This document shows, piece after piece, positions 36,246 to 49,756 of a DNA stretch of 64,000 nucleotides. The stretch comes from Hydractinia symbiolongicarpus (lineage: Eukaryota > Cnidaria > Hydrozoa > Anthoathecata > Hydractiniidae). The first letter of the stretch is position 1. Every line of letters begins with the position of its first letter. The translations under genes were made by a program, and so were the position numbers. A model generated the notes under the pieces. That model ran no database searches, was not told where the DNA came from, and was given only the letters and a program-made list of their open reading frames with translations. The stretch is taken from contig NC_079876.1 in assembly GCF_029227915.1 (NCBI RefSeq), positions 34,641,828 through 34,705,827 of the forward strand, in the 5' to 3' direction.

Positions 36246-39200
36246 TTCTTGGAGTCCAATTGTCTCCTTTATCACATTTATCAGGTGACAGTCCAAAGTT
36301 AGTTCAATTAAGGCCCACAGTCAATCGTTTCATTGTTAAAAGCGATGCAACCTAGTAATATCACAAAAATATCGCTAAATACATGTTTGTACGAATATGT
36401 GACCTAACCGTTGTAGCTCAAACGGACAGACACCGTTAGAAAGTCAATGAAATGTAGTTTTTGAAACTGTCGCTATTTCTTCAGTGCGCGATAACGGATA
36501 GGATTGGTCCCACAGTAAAGAATGACTTTTTTTAGCTTAATTTTTAAATGAAGCGCTACCACAGCGCCCAGTGTAATCGCTGAGTTTCGGCAATCATGTC
36601 AAATTAAGAAGAATGTTATTTCTTGGAGTCCAATTGTCTCATTTATCACATTTATCAGGTCACAGTCCAAAGTTAGTTCAATTAAGTCCCACAGTAAATC
36701 GTTTCACTTTTAAAAGCGATGCAACCTAGTAATATCAGATAAATATCGCTAAATACATGTTGGTACGAATATGTGACCCAAACGTTGTAACTCAAACGGA
36801 TTGATACTGTCAGAAAGTCAATGAAATGTAGTTTTTGAAACTGTCGCTATTTCTTCAGCGCGCGATAACGGTTAGGATTGGTCCCACAGTAAAAAATGAC
36901 TTATTTATCTAAACTCTTAAATGAAGCCCTACCACAGAGACCAGTGTAAGTGCTAAGTTTTGGCATTCATGTCAAATTAAGAAGAATGTTATTTCTTGGA
37001 GTCCAATTGTCTCCTTTATCACATTTATCAGGTGACAGTCCAAAGTTAGTTCAATTAAGGCCCACAGTCAATCGTTTCATTGTTAAAAGCGATGCAACCT
37101 AGTAATATCACAAAAATATCGCTAAATACATGTTTGTACGAATATGTGACGTAACCGTTGTCACTCAAACGGACAGACACCGTTAGAAAGTCAATGAAAT
37201 GTAGTTTTTGAAACTGTCGCTATTTCTTCAGCGCACGATAACGGCTAGGATTGGTCCCGCAGTAAAAAATGAATTTTTTATCTTAATTTTTAAATGAAGC
37301 GCTACCACAAAGCCCAGTGTAATCGCTGAGTTTCGGCAATCATGTCAAATTAAGAAGAATGTTATTTCTTGGAGTCCAATTGTCTCCTTTATCACATTTA
37401 TCAGGTGACAGTCCAACTTTAGTTCAACTAAGTCCCACAGTCAATCGTTTCACAGTTAAAAGCGATGCAACCTAGTAATATCAGATAAATATCGCTAAAT
37501 ACATGTTGGTACGGATATGTGACCCAAACATTGTAACTCAAACGGACTGACACCGTTAGAAAGTCAATGAAATGTAGTTTTTGAAACTATTGCTACTTCT
37601 TCAGCGCGCGCTAACGGCTAGGATTGGTCCTACAGTAAAAAAGTGACTTTTTTTAGCTTAATTTTTAAATGAAGCGCTACCACAGCGCCCAGTGTAATCG
37701 CTGAATTTCGGCAATCATGTCAAATTAAGAAGAATGTTATTTCTTGGAGTCCAATTGTCTCATTTATCACATTTATCAGGTCACAGTCCAAAGTTAGTTC
37801 AATTAAGTCCCACAGTCAATCGTTTCACTGTTAAAAGCGATGCAACCTAGTAATATCAGATAAATATCGCTAAATACATGTTGGTACGGATATGTGACCC
37901 AAACGTTGTAACTGAAAGGGACTGACACTGTTAGAAAGTCAATGAAATGTAGTTTTTGAAACTATTGCTACTTCTTCAGTGCGCGCTAACGGCTAGGATT
38001 GGTCCTACAGAAAAAAAATGACTTTTTTCAGCTTAATTTTTAAATGAAGCGCTACCACAGCGCCCAGTGTAATCGCTGAGTTTCGGCAATCATGTCAAAT
38101 TAAGAAGAATGTTATTTCTTGGAGTCCAATTGTCTCATTTATCACATTTATCAGGTCACAGTCCAAAGTTAGTTCAATTAAGTCCCACAGTCAATCGTTT
38201 CACTGTTAAAAGCGATGCAACCTAGTCATATCAGATAAATATCGCTAAATACATGTTGGTACGGATATGTGACCCAAACGTTGTAACTGAAAAGGACTGA
38301 CACTGTTAGAAAGTCAATGAAATGTAGTTTTTGAAACTGTCGCTATTTCTTCAGCGCGCGATAACGGATAGGATTGGTCCCACAGTAAAGAATGACTTAT
38401 TTATCTAAATTTTTAAATGAAGCGCTACCACAGAGACCAGTGTAATCGCTAAGTTTTGGCATTCATGTCAAATTAAGAAGAATGTTATTTCTTGGAGTCC
38501 AATTGTCTTCTTTACCACATTTATCAGGTGACAGTCCAAAGTTAGTTCAATTAAGGCCCACAGTCAATCGTTTCATTGTTAAAAGAGATGCAACCTAGTA
38601 ATATCACAAAAATATCGCTAAATACATGTTTGTACGAATATGTGACCTAACCGTTGTAACTCAAACGGACACACACCGTTAGAAAGTCAATGAAATGTAG
38701 TTTTTGAAACTGTCGCTATTTCTTCAGCGCGCAATAACGGATAGGATTGGTCCCACAGTAAAGAATGACTTTTTTTAGCTTAATTTTTAAATGAAGCGCT
38801 ACCACAGCGCCCAGTGTAATCGCTGAGTTTCGGCAATCATGTCAAATTAAGAAGAATGTTATTTCTTGGAGTCCAATTGTCTCATTTATCACATTTATCA
38901 GGTCACAGTCCAAAGTTAGTTCAATTAAGTCCCACAGTCAATCGTTTCACTTTTAAAAGCGATGCAACCTAGTAATATTAGATAAATATCGCTAAATACA
39001 TGTTGGTACGAATATGTGACCCAAACGTTGTAACTCAAACGGATTGGTACTGTCAGAAAGTCAATGAAATGTAGTTTTTGAAACTGTCGCTATTTCTTCA
39101 GCGCGCGATAACGGATAGGATTGGTCCCACAGTAAAAAATGACTTATTTATCTAAACTCTTAAATGAAGCGCTACCACAGCGGCCAGTGTAATCGCTGAG

Positions 39201-39573
39201 TTCCGGCAATCACGTCAAATTAAGAAGAATGTTATTTCTTGAAGTCCAATTGTCTCATTTTTCACATTTATCAGGTCACAATCCAAAGTTAGTTCAATTA
39301 AGTCCCACAGTCAATCGTTTCACTGTTAAAAGCGATGCAACCTAGTAATATCAGATAAATATTGCTAAATACATGTTGGTACGAATATGTGACCCAACCG
39401 TTGAAACTCAAACGGATTGACACCGTTAGAAAGTCAATGAAATGTAGTTTTTGAAACTGTCGCTATTTCTTCAGTGCGCGATAACGGATAGGATTGGTCC
39501 CACAGTAAAGAATGACTTATTTATCTAAATTTTTAAATGAAGCGCTACCACAGCGCCCAGTGTAATCGCTGAG
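36246..39573. repeat. Mosaic family-1 stretch
   Basis: Nine monomers. The marker attaaggcccacag (an otherwise rare change of aagtccc) appears at 36309, 37056 and 38552, linking three copies of one type. Two adjacent monomers near 37585 and 37965 share attgctacttcttcag and ggattggtcctacag, so they look like a local duplication of a G-type left half joined to a tcactgtt right half. E/F-type monomers occur at ~38710 and ~39090. No other feature is seen. Confidence 0.72.
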
Positions 39574-42554
39574 TTCCAGCAATCACGTCAAATTAAGAAG
39601 AATGTTATTTCTTGGAGTCCAATTGTCTCATTTTTCACATTTATCAGGTCACAGTCCAAAGTTAGTTCAATTAAGTCCCACAGTCAATCGTTTCTTTGTT
39701 AAAAGCGATGAAACCTAGTAATATCAAAAAAAAATCGCTAAATACATGTTGGTACGAATATGTGACCCAACCGTTGAAACTCAAACGGATTGACACCGTT
39801 AGAAAGTCAATGAAATGTAGTTTTTGAAACTGTCGCTATTTCTTCAGTGCGCGATAACGGATAGGATTGGTCCCACAGTAAAGAATGACTTATTTATCTA
39901 AATTTTTAAATGAAGCGCTACCACAGCGCCCAGTGTAATCGCTGAGTTCCGGCAATCACGTCAAATTAAGAGGAATGTTATTTCTTGGAGTCCAATTGTC
40001 TCATTTATCACATTTATTAGATCACAGTCCAAAGTTAGTTCAATTAAGTCCCACAGTCAATCGTTTCACTTTTAAAAGCGATGCAACCTAGTAATATCAG
40101 ATAAATATCGCTAAATACATGTTGGTGCGATGTGACACAAACGTTGTAACTCAAACGGATTGATACTGTCAGAAAGTCAATGAAATGTAGTTTTTGAAAC
40201 TGTCGCTATTTCTTCAGCGCGCGATAACGGATAGGATTGGTCCCACAGTAAAAAATGACTTATTTATCTAAACTCTTAAATGAAGCGCTACCACAGCGGC
40301 CAGTGTAATCGCTGAGCTCCGGCAATCACGTCAAATTAAGAAGAATGTTATTTCTTGAAGTCCAATTGTCTCATTTTTCACATTTATCAGGTCACAGTCC
40401 AAAGTTAGTTCAATTAAGTCCCACAGTCAATCGTTTCACTGTTAAAAGCGATGCAACCTAGTAATATCAGATAAATATTGCTAAATACATGTTGGTACGG
40501 ATATGTGACACAAACGTTGTAACTGAAACGGACTGACACCGTTAGAAAGTCAATGAAATGTAGTTTTTGAAGCTATTGCTACTTCTTCAGCGCGCGCTAA
40601 CGGCTAGGATTGGTCCCACAGTAAAAAAATGACTTTTTTTAGCTTAATTTTTAAATGAAGCGCTACCACAGCGCCCAGTGTAATCGCTGAGTTCCAGCAA
40701 TCACGTCAAATTAAGAAGAATGTTATTTCTTGGAGTCCAATTGTCTCATTTATCACATTTATCAGGTCACAGTCCAAAGTTAGTTCAATTAAGTCCCACA
40801 GTCAATCGTTTCACTTTTAAAAGCGATGCAACCTAGTAATATCAGATAAATATCGCTAAATACATGTTGGTGCGATGTGACACAAACGTTGTAACTCAAA
40901 CGGATTGATACTGTCAGAAAGTCAATGAAATGTAGTTTTTGAAACTGTCGCTATTTCTTCAGCGCGCGATAACGGATAGGATTGGTCCCACAGTAAAAAA
41001 TGACTTATTTATCTAAACTCTTAAATGAAGCGCTACCACAGCGGCCAGTGTAATCGCTGAGCTCCGGCAATCACGTCAAATTAAGAAGAATGTTATTTCT
41101 TGAAGTCCAATTGTCTCATTTTTCACATTTATCAGGTCACAGTCCAAAGTTAGTTCAATTAAGTCCCACAGTCAATCGTTTCACTGTTAAAAGCGATGCA
41201 ACCTAGTAATATCAGATAAATATTGCTAAATACATGTTGGTACGGATATGTGACACAAACGTTGTAACTGAAACGGACTGACACCGTTAGAAAGTCAATG
41301 AAATGTAGTTTTTGAAGCTATTGCTACTTCTTCAGCGCGCGCTAACGGCTAGGATTGGTCCCACAGTAAAAAAATGACTTTTTTTAGCTTAATTTTTAAA
41401 TGAAGCGCTACCACAGCGCCCAGTGTAATCGCTGAGTTCCAGCAATCACGTCAAATTAAGAAGAATGTTATTTCTTGGAGTCCAATTGTCTCATTTTTCA
41501 CATTTATCAGGTCACAGTCCAAAGTTAGTTCAATTAAGTCCCACAGTCAATCGTTTCTTTGTTAAAAGCGATGAAACCTAGTAATATCAAAAAAATATCG
41601 CTAAATACATGTTGGTACGAATATGTGACCCAACCGTTGAAACTCAAACGGATTGACACCGTTAGAAAGTCAATGAAATGTAGTTTTTGAAACTGTCGCT
41701 ATTTCTTCAGTGCGCGATAACGGATAGGATTGGTCCCACAGTAAAGAATGACTTATTTATCTAAATTTTTAAATGAAGCGCTACCACAGCGCCCAGTGTA
41801 ATCGCTGAGTTCCGGCAATCACGTCAATTTAAGAGGAATGTTATTTCTTGGAGTCCAATTGTCTCATTTATCACATTTATTAGATCACAGTCCAAAGTTA
41901 GTTCAATTAAGTCCCACAGTCAATCGTTTCACTTTTAAAAGCGATGCAACCTAGTAATATCAGATAAATATCGCTAAATACATGTTGCTGCGATGTGACA
42001 CAAACGTTGTAACTCAAACGGATTGATACTGTCAGAAAGTCAATGAAATGTAGTTTTTGAAACTGTCGCTATTTCTTCAGCGCGCGATAACGGATAGGAT
42101 TGGTCCCACAGTAAAAAATGACTTATTTATCTAAACTCTTAAATGAAGCGCTACCACAGCGGCCAGTGTAATCGCTGAGCTCCGGCAATCACGTCAAATT
42201 AAGAAGAATGTTAATTCTTGAAGTCCAATTGTCTCATTTTTCACATTTATCAGGTCACAGTCCAAAGTTAGTTCAATTAAGTCCCACAGTCAATCGTTTC
42301 ACTGTTAAAAGCGATGCAACCTAGTAATATCAGATAAATATTGCTAAATACATGTTGGTACGGATATGTGACACAAACGTTGTAACTCAAACGGACTGAC
42401 ACCGTTATAAAGTCAATGAAATGTAGTTTTTGAAGCTATTGCTAGTTCTTCAGCGCGCGCGAACGGCTAGGATTGGTCCCACAGTAAAAAAATGACTTTT
42501 TTTAGCTTAATTTTTAAATGAAGCGCTACCACAGCGGCCAGTGTACTTGCTGAG
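39574..42554. repeat. Trimer-dimer-trimer series (1,118 / 745 / 1,118 bp)
   Basis: The marker gagttccagcaatc is at about 39572, 40690 and 41435 (spacings 1,118 and 745). The 3-bp deletion form ggtgcgatgtgac is at 40124, 40869 and (as gctgcg) 41987 (spacings 745 and 1,118). The order is E-F-G, then F-G with one monomer missing, then E-F-G again. At ~40700-40800 a G left half is joined to a right half ending cacttttaaaagcg, so the dimer arises from exchange within G-type and E-type monomers. aagaggaatg, a change in the conserved box, marks both full E copies (~39969 and ~41831). Confidence 0.82.
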
Positions 42555-45500
42555 TTCCGGCAATCACGTCAAATTAAGAAGAATGTTATTTCTTGGAGTG
42601 CAATTGTCTCATTTTTCACATTTATCAGGTCACAGTCCAAAGTTAGTTCAATTAAGTTCCACAGTCAATCGTTTCTTTGTTAAAAGCGATGAAACCTAGT
42701 AATATCAAAAAAATATCGCTAAATACATGTTGGTACGAATATGTGACCCAACCGTTGAAACTCAAACGGATTGACACCGTTAGAAAGTCAATGAAATGTA
42801 GTTTTTGAAATTGTCGCTATTTCTTCAGCGCGCGATAACGGATAGGATTGGTCCCACAGTAAAAAATGACTTATTTATCTAAATTTTTAAATGAATCGCT
42901 ACCACAGCGCCCAGTGTAATCGCTGAGTTCCGGCAATCACTTCAAATTAAGAAGAATGTTATTTCTTGGAGTCCAATTGTCTCATTTATCACATTTATCA
43001 GGTGACAGTCCAAAGTTAGTTCAATTAAGTCCCACAGTCAATCGTTTCCCTGTTAAAAGCGATGCAACCTAGTAATATCAGATAAATATCCCTAAATACA
43101 TGTTGGTACGGATATGTGACACAAACGTTGTAACTCAAACGGACTGACACCGTTAGAAAGTCAATGAAATGTAGTTTTTGAAACTGTCGCTATTTCTTCA
43201 GCGCGCGATAACGGCTAGGATTGGTCCCGCAGTAAAAAATGACTTTTTTATCTTAATTTTTAAATGAAGCGCTACCACAAAGCCCAGTGTAATCGCTGAG
43301 TTTCGGCAATCATGTCAAATTAAGAAGAATGTTATTTCTTGGAGTCCAATTGTCTCCTTTATCACATTTATCAGGTGACAGTCCAAAGTTAGTTCAATTA
43401 AGTCCCACAGTCAATCGTTTCATAGTTAAAAGCGATTCAACCTAGTAATATCAGAAAAATATCGCTAAATACATGTTTGGACGAATATGTGACTCAACCG
43501 TTGTAACACAAACGGACTGACACCGTTAGAAAGTCAATGAAATGTAGTTTTTGAAATTGTCGCTATTTATTCAGCGCGCGATAACGGATAGGATTGGTCC
43601 CACAGTAAAGAATGAATTTTTTATCTTAATTTTATATGAAGCGCTACCACAGAGCCTAGTGTAATCGCTGAGTTTCGGCAATCATGTCAAATTAAGAAGA
43701 ATGTTATTTCTTGGAGTCCAATTTATCACAATTATCAGGTGACAGTCCAAACTTAGTTCAATTAAGTCCCACAGTCAATCGTTTCATAGTTAAAAGCGAT
43801 GCAACCTAGTAATATTAGAAAAATATCGCTAAATACATGTTTGTACGAATATGTGACCCAACCTTTGTAACACAAACGGACAGACACCGTTAGAAAGTCA
43901 ATGAAATGTCGTTTTTGAAACTGTCGCTATTTCTTCAGCGCGCGATAACGGCTAGGATTGGTCCCGCAGTAAAAAATGAATTTTTTATCTTAATTTTTAA
44001 ATGAAGCGCTACCACAGAGCCCAGTGTAATTGGTGAGTTTCGGCAATCATGTCAAATTAAGAAGAATGTTATTTCTTGGAGTCCAATTGTCTCCTTTATC
44101 ACATTTATCAGGTGACAGTCCAAATTTAGTTCTATTAAGTCCCACAGTCAATCGTTTCAAAGTTAAAAGCGATGCAACCTAGTAATATCAGATAAATATC
44201 GCTAAATACATGTTGGTGCGGATATGTGACCCAAACGTTGTAACTCAAACGGACTAACACCGTTAGAAAGTCAATGAAATGTAGTTTTTGAAACTATTGC
44301 TACTTGTTCAGCGCGCGCTAACGGCTAGGATTGGTCCCACAGTAAAAAAATGACTTTTTTAGCTTAATTTTTAAATAAAGCGCTACCACAGCGCCCAGTG
44401 TAATCGATGAGTTCCGGCAATCACGTCAAATTAAGAAGAATGTTATTTCTTGGAGTCCAATTCTCTCACTTTCACATTTATAAAGTCACAGTCCATAATC
44501 AGTTCAATTAAGTCCCACAGTCAATCGTTTCACTGTTAAAAGCCATACAACCTAGTAATATCAGAAAAATATCGCTAAATACATGTTGGTACGAATATGT
44601 GCCGCAACCATTGTAACTCAAACGGATTGATACTGTTAGAAAGTCAATGAAATGTAATTTTTGAAACTGTCTCTATTTTTTCAGCACGGGATAACAGCTA
44701 GGATTGGTCCCACAGTAAGAAATGACTTATTTATCTAAATTTTTAAATGAAGCGCTACCACAGAGCCCAGTGTAATCGCTAAGTTTCGGCAATCATGTAA
44801 AATTAAGAAGAATGTTATTTCTTGGAGTCCAATTGTCTCCTTTATCACATTTATCAGGTGACAGTCCAAAGTTAGTTCAATTAAGTCCCACAGTCAATCG
44901 TTTCATAGTTAAAAGCGATGCAACCTGGTAATATTAGAAAAGTATTGCTAAATACATGTTGATACGAATATGTGACCAAACCGTTGTAACTAAAAGGGAC
45001 TGACACCGTTAGAAAGTCAATGAAATGTAGTTTTTGAAACTGTCGCTATTTCTTCAGCGCGCGATAACGGCTAGGATTGGTCCCGCAGTAAAAAATGAAT
45101 TTTTTATATAAATTTTTAAATGAAGCGCTACCACAGAGCCCAGTGTAATCGCTAAGTTTCGGCAATCTTGTAAAATTAAGAAGAATGTTATTTCTTGGAG
45201 TCCAATTGTCTCCTTTATCACATTTATCAGGTGACAGTCCAAAGTTAGTTCAATTAAGTCCCACAGTCAATCGTTTCATAGTTAAAAGCGATGCAACCTG
45301 GTAATATTAGAAAAGTATTGCTAAATACATGTTGATACGAATATGTGACCAAACCGTTGTAACTAAAAGGGACTGACACCGTTAGAAAGTCAATGAAATG
45401 TAGTTTTTGAAACTGTCGCTATTTCTTTAGCGCGCGATAACGGCTAGGATTGGTCCCGCAGTAAAAAATGAATTTTTTATCTTAATTTTTAAGTGAAGCG

Positions 45501-46764
45501 CTACCACAGAGCCCAGCTTAATCGCTGAGTTTCGGCAATCATGTCAAATTAAGAAGAATGTTATTCCTTGGAGTCCAATTGTCTCCTTTATCACATTTAT
45601 CAGGTGACAGTCCAAAGTTAGTTCAATTAAGTCCCACAGTCAATCTTTTCATAGTTAAAAGCGATGCAACCTAGTAATATTAGAAAAATATCGCTAAATA
45701 CATGTTTGTACGAATATGTGACCCAACCTTTGTAACACAAACGGACAGAGACCGTTAGAAATTCAATGAAATGTAGTTTTTGAAACTATTGCTACTTCTT
45801 CAGCGCGCGCTAACGGCTAGGATTGGTCCCACAGTAAAAAAATGACTTTTTTTAGCTTAATTTTTAAATGAAGCGCTACCACAGCGGCCAGTGTAATCGC
45901 TGACTTCCGGCAATCACGTCAAATTAAGAAGAATGTTATTTCTTGGAGTCCAATTGTCTCATTTATCACATTTATCAGGTCACAGTCCAAAGTTAGTTCA
46001 ATTAAGTCCCACAGTCAATCGTTTCACTGTTAAAAGCGATGCAACCTAGTAATATCAGATAAATATCGCTAAATACATGTTTGTACGGATATGTGACCCA
46101 AACGTTGTAACTCAAACGGACTGACACCGTTAGAAAGTCAATGAAATGTAGTTTTTGAAACTATTGCTACTTCTTCAGCGCGCGCTAACGGCTAGGATTG
46201 GTCCCACAGTAAAAAAATGACTTTTTTTAACTTAATTTTTAAATGAAGCGCTACCACAGCGTCCAGTGTAATCGCTGAGTTCCGGCAATCACGTCAAATT
46301 AAAAAGAATGTTATTTCTTGGAGTCCAATTGTCTCACTTTCACATCTGTAAAGTCACAGTCCATAATCAGTTCAATTAAGTCCCACAGTCAATCGTTTCA
46401 CTGTTAAAAGCCATACAACCTAGTAACATCAGAAAAATATCGCTGAATACATGTTGGTACGAATATGTGACCAAACCGTTGAAACTCAGACGGACTGACA
46501 CCGTTGAAATGTCAATGAAATGTAGTTTTTGAAACTGTCTCTATTTCTTCAGCGCGCAATAACGGATAGGATTGGTCCCACAGTAAAGAATGACTTACTT
46601 ATCTAAACTCTTAAATGAAGCGCTACCACAGCGGCCAGTGTAATCGCTGAGTTCTGGCAATCACGTCAAATTAAGAAGAATGTTATTTCTTGAAGTCCAA
46701 TTGTCTAATTTTTCACATTTATCAGGTCACAGTCCAAAGTTAGTTCAATTAAGTCCCACAGTCA
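42555..46764. repeat. Mosaic family-1 stretch with single-monomer duplication
   Basis: Eleven monomers, several of C type (gtcccgcagt, gaattttttatctt). Around 43715 one copy has lost 8 bp in the conserved region (tccaatttatcac instead of tccaattgtctcctttatcac). Sequence ~44760-45050 is repeated 373 bp later (gcaacctggtaatattag at 44919 and 45292; gtaaaattaag near 44798 and 45171), a one-monomer duplication. G-type left halves lie near 44290, 45785 and 46165. Open frames here are short and accidental. Confidence 0.75.
44460..44610. repeat. Second isolated family-2 right half
   Basis: After a G-type left half the monomer carries tctcactttcacatttata, cagtccataatcag and aaaagccatacaacc, as in family 2. 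Its neighbours on both sides are family 1. A third similar island lies at ~46330-46440 (ctcactttcacatctgtaaag, ccataatcag, agccatacaacc). In both the left half is gactttttttagctt/aactt type, suggesting that these two share an origin. Confidence 0.78.
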
Positions 46765-49756
46765 ATCGTTTCACTGTAAAAAGCGATGCAACCAAGTAAT
46801 ATCAGATAAATATCGCTAAATACATGTTGGTACGAATATGTGACCAAACCGTTGTAACTGAAATGGACTGACACCGGTAGAAAGTCAATGAAATGTAGTT
46901 TTTAAAACTGTCGCTATTTCTTCAGCGCGCGATAACGGATAGGTTTGGTCCCTCAGTAAAGAATGACTTTTTTATCTAAACTCTTAAATGAAGCGCTACC
47001 ACAGCGGCCAGTGTAATCGCTGAGCTCCGGCAATCACGTCAAATTAGGAAGAATGTTATTTCTTGGAGTCCAATTGTCTCATTTTTCACATTTATCAAGT
47101 CACAGTCCAAAGTTAGTTCAATTAAGTCCCACAGTCAATCGTTTCATTGTTAAAAGCGATGCAACCTAGTAATATTAGAAAAATATTGCTAAATACATGT
47201 TGGTACGAATATGTGACCAAACCGTTGTAACTGAAAGGGAGTGACACCGTTTGAAAATCAATGAAATGTAGTTTTTGAAACTGTCGCTCTTTCTTCAGCG
47301 TCCGATAACGGCAGGGATTGGTCCCGCAGTAAAAAATGACTTATTTATCTTAATTTTTAAATGAAGCGCTTCCAGAGAGCCCACTGTAATCGCTAAGTTT
47401 CGGCAATCATGTCAAATTAAGAAGAATGTTATTTCTTGGAGTCCAATTGTCTCTTTTATCACATCAATCAGGTGACAGTCAAAAGCTAGTTCAATTAAGT
47501 CACACAGTCAATCGTTTCATAGTTAAAAGCGATGCAACCTAGTAATATTAGAAATATATTGCTAAATACATGTAGGTACGAATATGTGACCAAATTGTTG
47601 TAACTGAAATGGAATGACACCGTTAGAAAGTCCATGAAATGTAGTTTTTGAAACTGTCGCTATTTCTTCAGCGCGCGATAACGGATAGGATTGGTCCCAC
47701 AGTAAAGAATGACTTATTTATCTAAACTCTTAAATGAAGCGCTACCACAGCGGCCAGTGTAACCGCTGAGTTCCGGCAATGACGTCAAATTAAGAAGAAT
47801 GTTATTTCTTGAAGTCCAATTGTCTCATTTTTCACATTTATGAGCTCACAGTCCAAAGTTTGTTCAATTAAGTCCCACAGTCAATCGTTTCTTTGTTAAA
47901 AGGGATGAAACATAGTAATATCAAAAAAATATCGCTAAACACATGTTGGTACGAATATGTGACACAACCGTTGAAACTCAAACGGATTGACACCGTTACA
48001 AAGTCAATGAAGTGTAGTTTTTGAAACTGTCGCTAATTCTTCAACGCGCGATAACGGATAGGATTGGTCCCACAGTAAAGAACGACTTATTTATCTAAAT
48101 TTTTAAGTGAAGCGCTACCACAACGCCCAGTGTAATCGCTGATTTCCGACAATCACGTCAAATTAAGAAGAATGTTTTTTCTTGGAGTCCATTTGTCTCA
48201 TTTTTCACATTTATCAGGTCACAGTCTAAAGTTAGTTCAATTACGTCCCACAGTCAATCGTTTCACTGTAAAAAGCGATGCAACCAAGTAATATCAGATA
48301 AATATCGCTAAATACATGTTGGTACGAATATGTGACCAAACCGTTGTAACTGAAATGGACTGACACCGGTAGAAAGTCAATGAAATGTAGTTTTTAAAAC
48401 TGTCGCTATTTCTTCAGCGCGCGATAACGGATAGGTTTGGTCCCTCAGTAAAGAATGACTTTTTTATCTAAACTCTTAAATGAAGCGCTACCACAGCGGC
48501 CAGTGTAATCGCTGAGCTCCGGCAATCACGTCAAATTAAGAAGAATGTTATTTCTTGGAGTCCAATTGTCTCATTTTTCACATTTATCAAGTCACAGTCC
48601 AAAGTTAGTTCAATTAAGTCCCACAGTCAATCGTTTCATTGTTAAAAGCGATGCAACCTAGTAATATTAGAAAAATATTGCTAAATACATGTTGGTACGA
48701 ATATGTGACCAAACCGTTGTAACTGAAAGGGAGTGACACCGTTTGAAAATCAATGAAATGTAGTTTTTGAAACTGTCGCTCTTTCTTCAGCGTCCGATAA
48801 CGGCAGGGATTGGTCCCGCAGTAAAAAATGACTTATTTATCTTAATTTTTAAATGAAGCGCTTCCAGAGAGCCCACTGTAATCGCTAAGTTTCGGCAATC
48901 ATGTCAAATTAAGAAGAATGTTATTTCTTGGAGTCCAATTGTCTCTTTTATCACATCTATCAGGTGACAGTCAAAAGCTAGTTCAATTAAGTCACACAGT
49001 CAATCGTTTCATAGTTAAAAGCGATGCAACCTAGTAATATTAGAAATATATTGCTAAATACATGTAGGTACGAATATGTGACCAAATTGTTGTAACTGAA
49101 ATGGAATGACACCGTTAGAAAGTCCATGAAATGTAGTTTTTGAAACTGTCGCTATTTCTTCAGCGCGCGATAACGGATAGGATTGGTCCCACAGTAAAGA
49201 ATGACTTATTTATCTAAACTCTTAAATGAAGCGCTACCACAGCGGCCAGTGTAACCGCTGAGTTCCGGCAATGACGTCAAATTAAGAAGAATGTTATTTC
49301 TTGAAGTCCAATTGTCTCATTTTTCACATTTATGAGCTCACAGTCCAAAGTTTGTTCAATTAAGTCCCACAGTCAATCGTTTCTTTGTTAAAAGCGATGA
49401 AACATAGTAATATCAAAAAAATATCGCTAAACACATGTTGGTACTAATATGTGACACAACCGTTGAAACTCAAACGGATTGACACCGTTACAAAGTCAAT
49501 GAAGTGTAGTTTTTGAAACTGTCGCTAATTCTTCAACGCGCGATAACGGATAGGATTGGTCCCACAGTAAAGAACGACTTATTTATCTAAATTTTTAAGT
49601 GAAGCGCTACCACAACGCCCAGTGTAATCGCTGATTTCCGACAATCACGTCAAATTAAGAAGAATGTTTTTTCTTGGAGTCCATTTGTCTCATTTTTCAC
49701 ATTTATCAGGTCACAGTCTAAAGTTAGTTCAATTACGTCCCACAGTCAATCGTTTC
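46765..49756. repeat. Tetrameric higher-order repeat, 1,492 bp x 2 copies
   Basis: Four unusually diverged monomers are duplicated with an offset of exactly 4 x 373 = 1,492 (gcaaccaagtaat at 46789 and 48281). Many private markers are shared: ataggtttggtccctcag, gcgtccgataacggcaggg, gcttccagagagccc, catgtaggtacg, and atgagctcacag. By eye the copies differ at about four sites: aattaggaag versus aattaagaag near 47045, catcaatcagg versus catctatcagg near 47464, aaagggatg versus aaagcgatg near 47902, and gtacgaat versus gtactaat near 49443. The breakpoint lies between ~46750 and ~46772, in cccacagtcaatcgtttcac. Confidence 0.9.

Noticed and set aside
45054-45242. 62-codon open frame on the - strand
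   Set aside because: It is a chance opening within one monomer, caused by local substitutions (such as tttatataaatt); neighbouring copies have stops in this frame. No recognisable domain.
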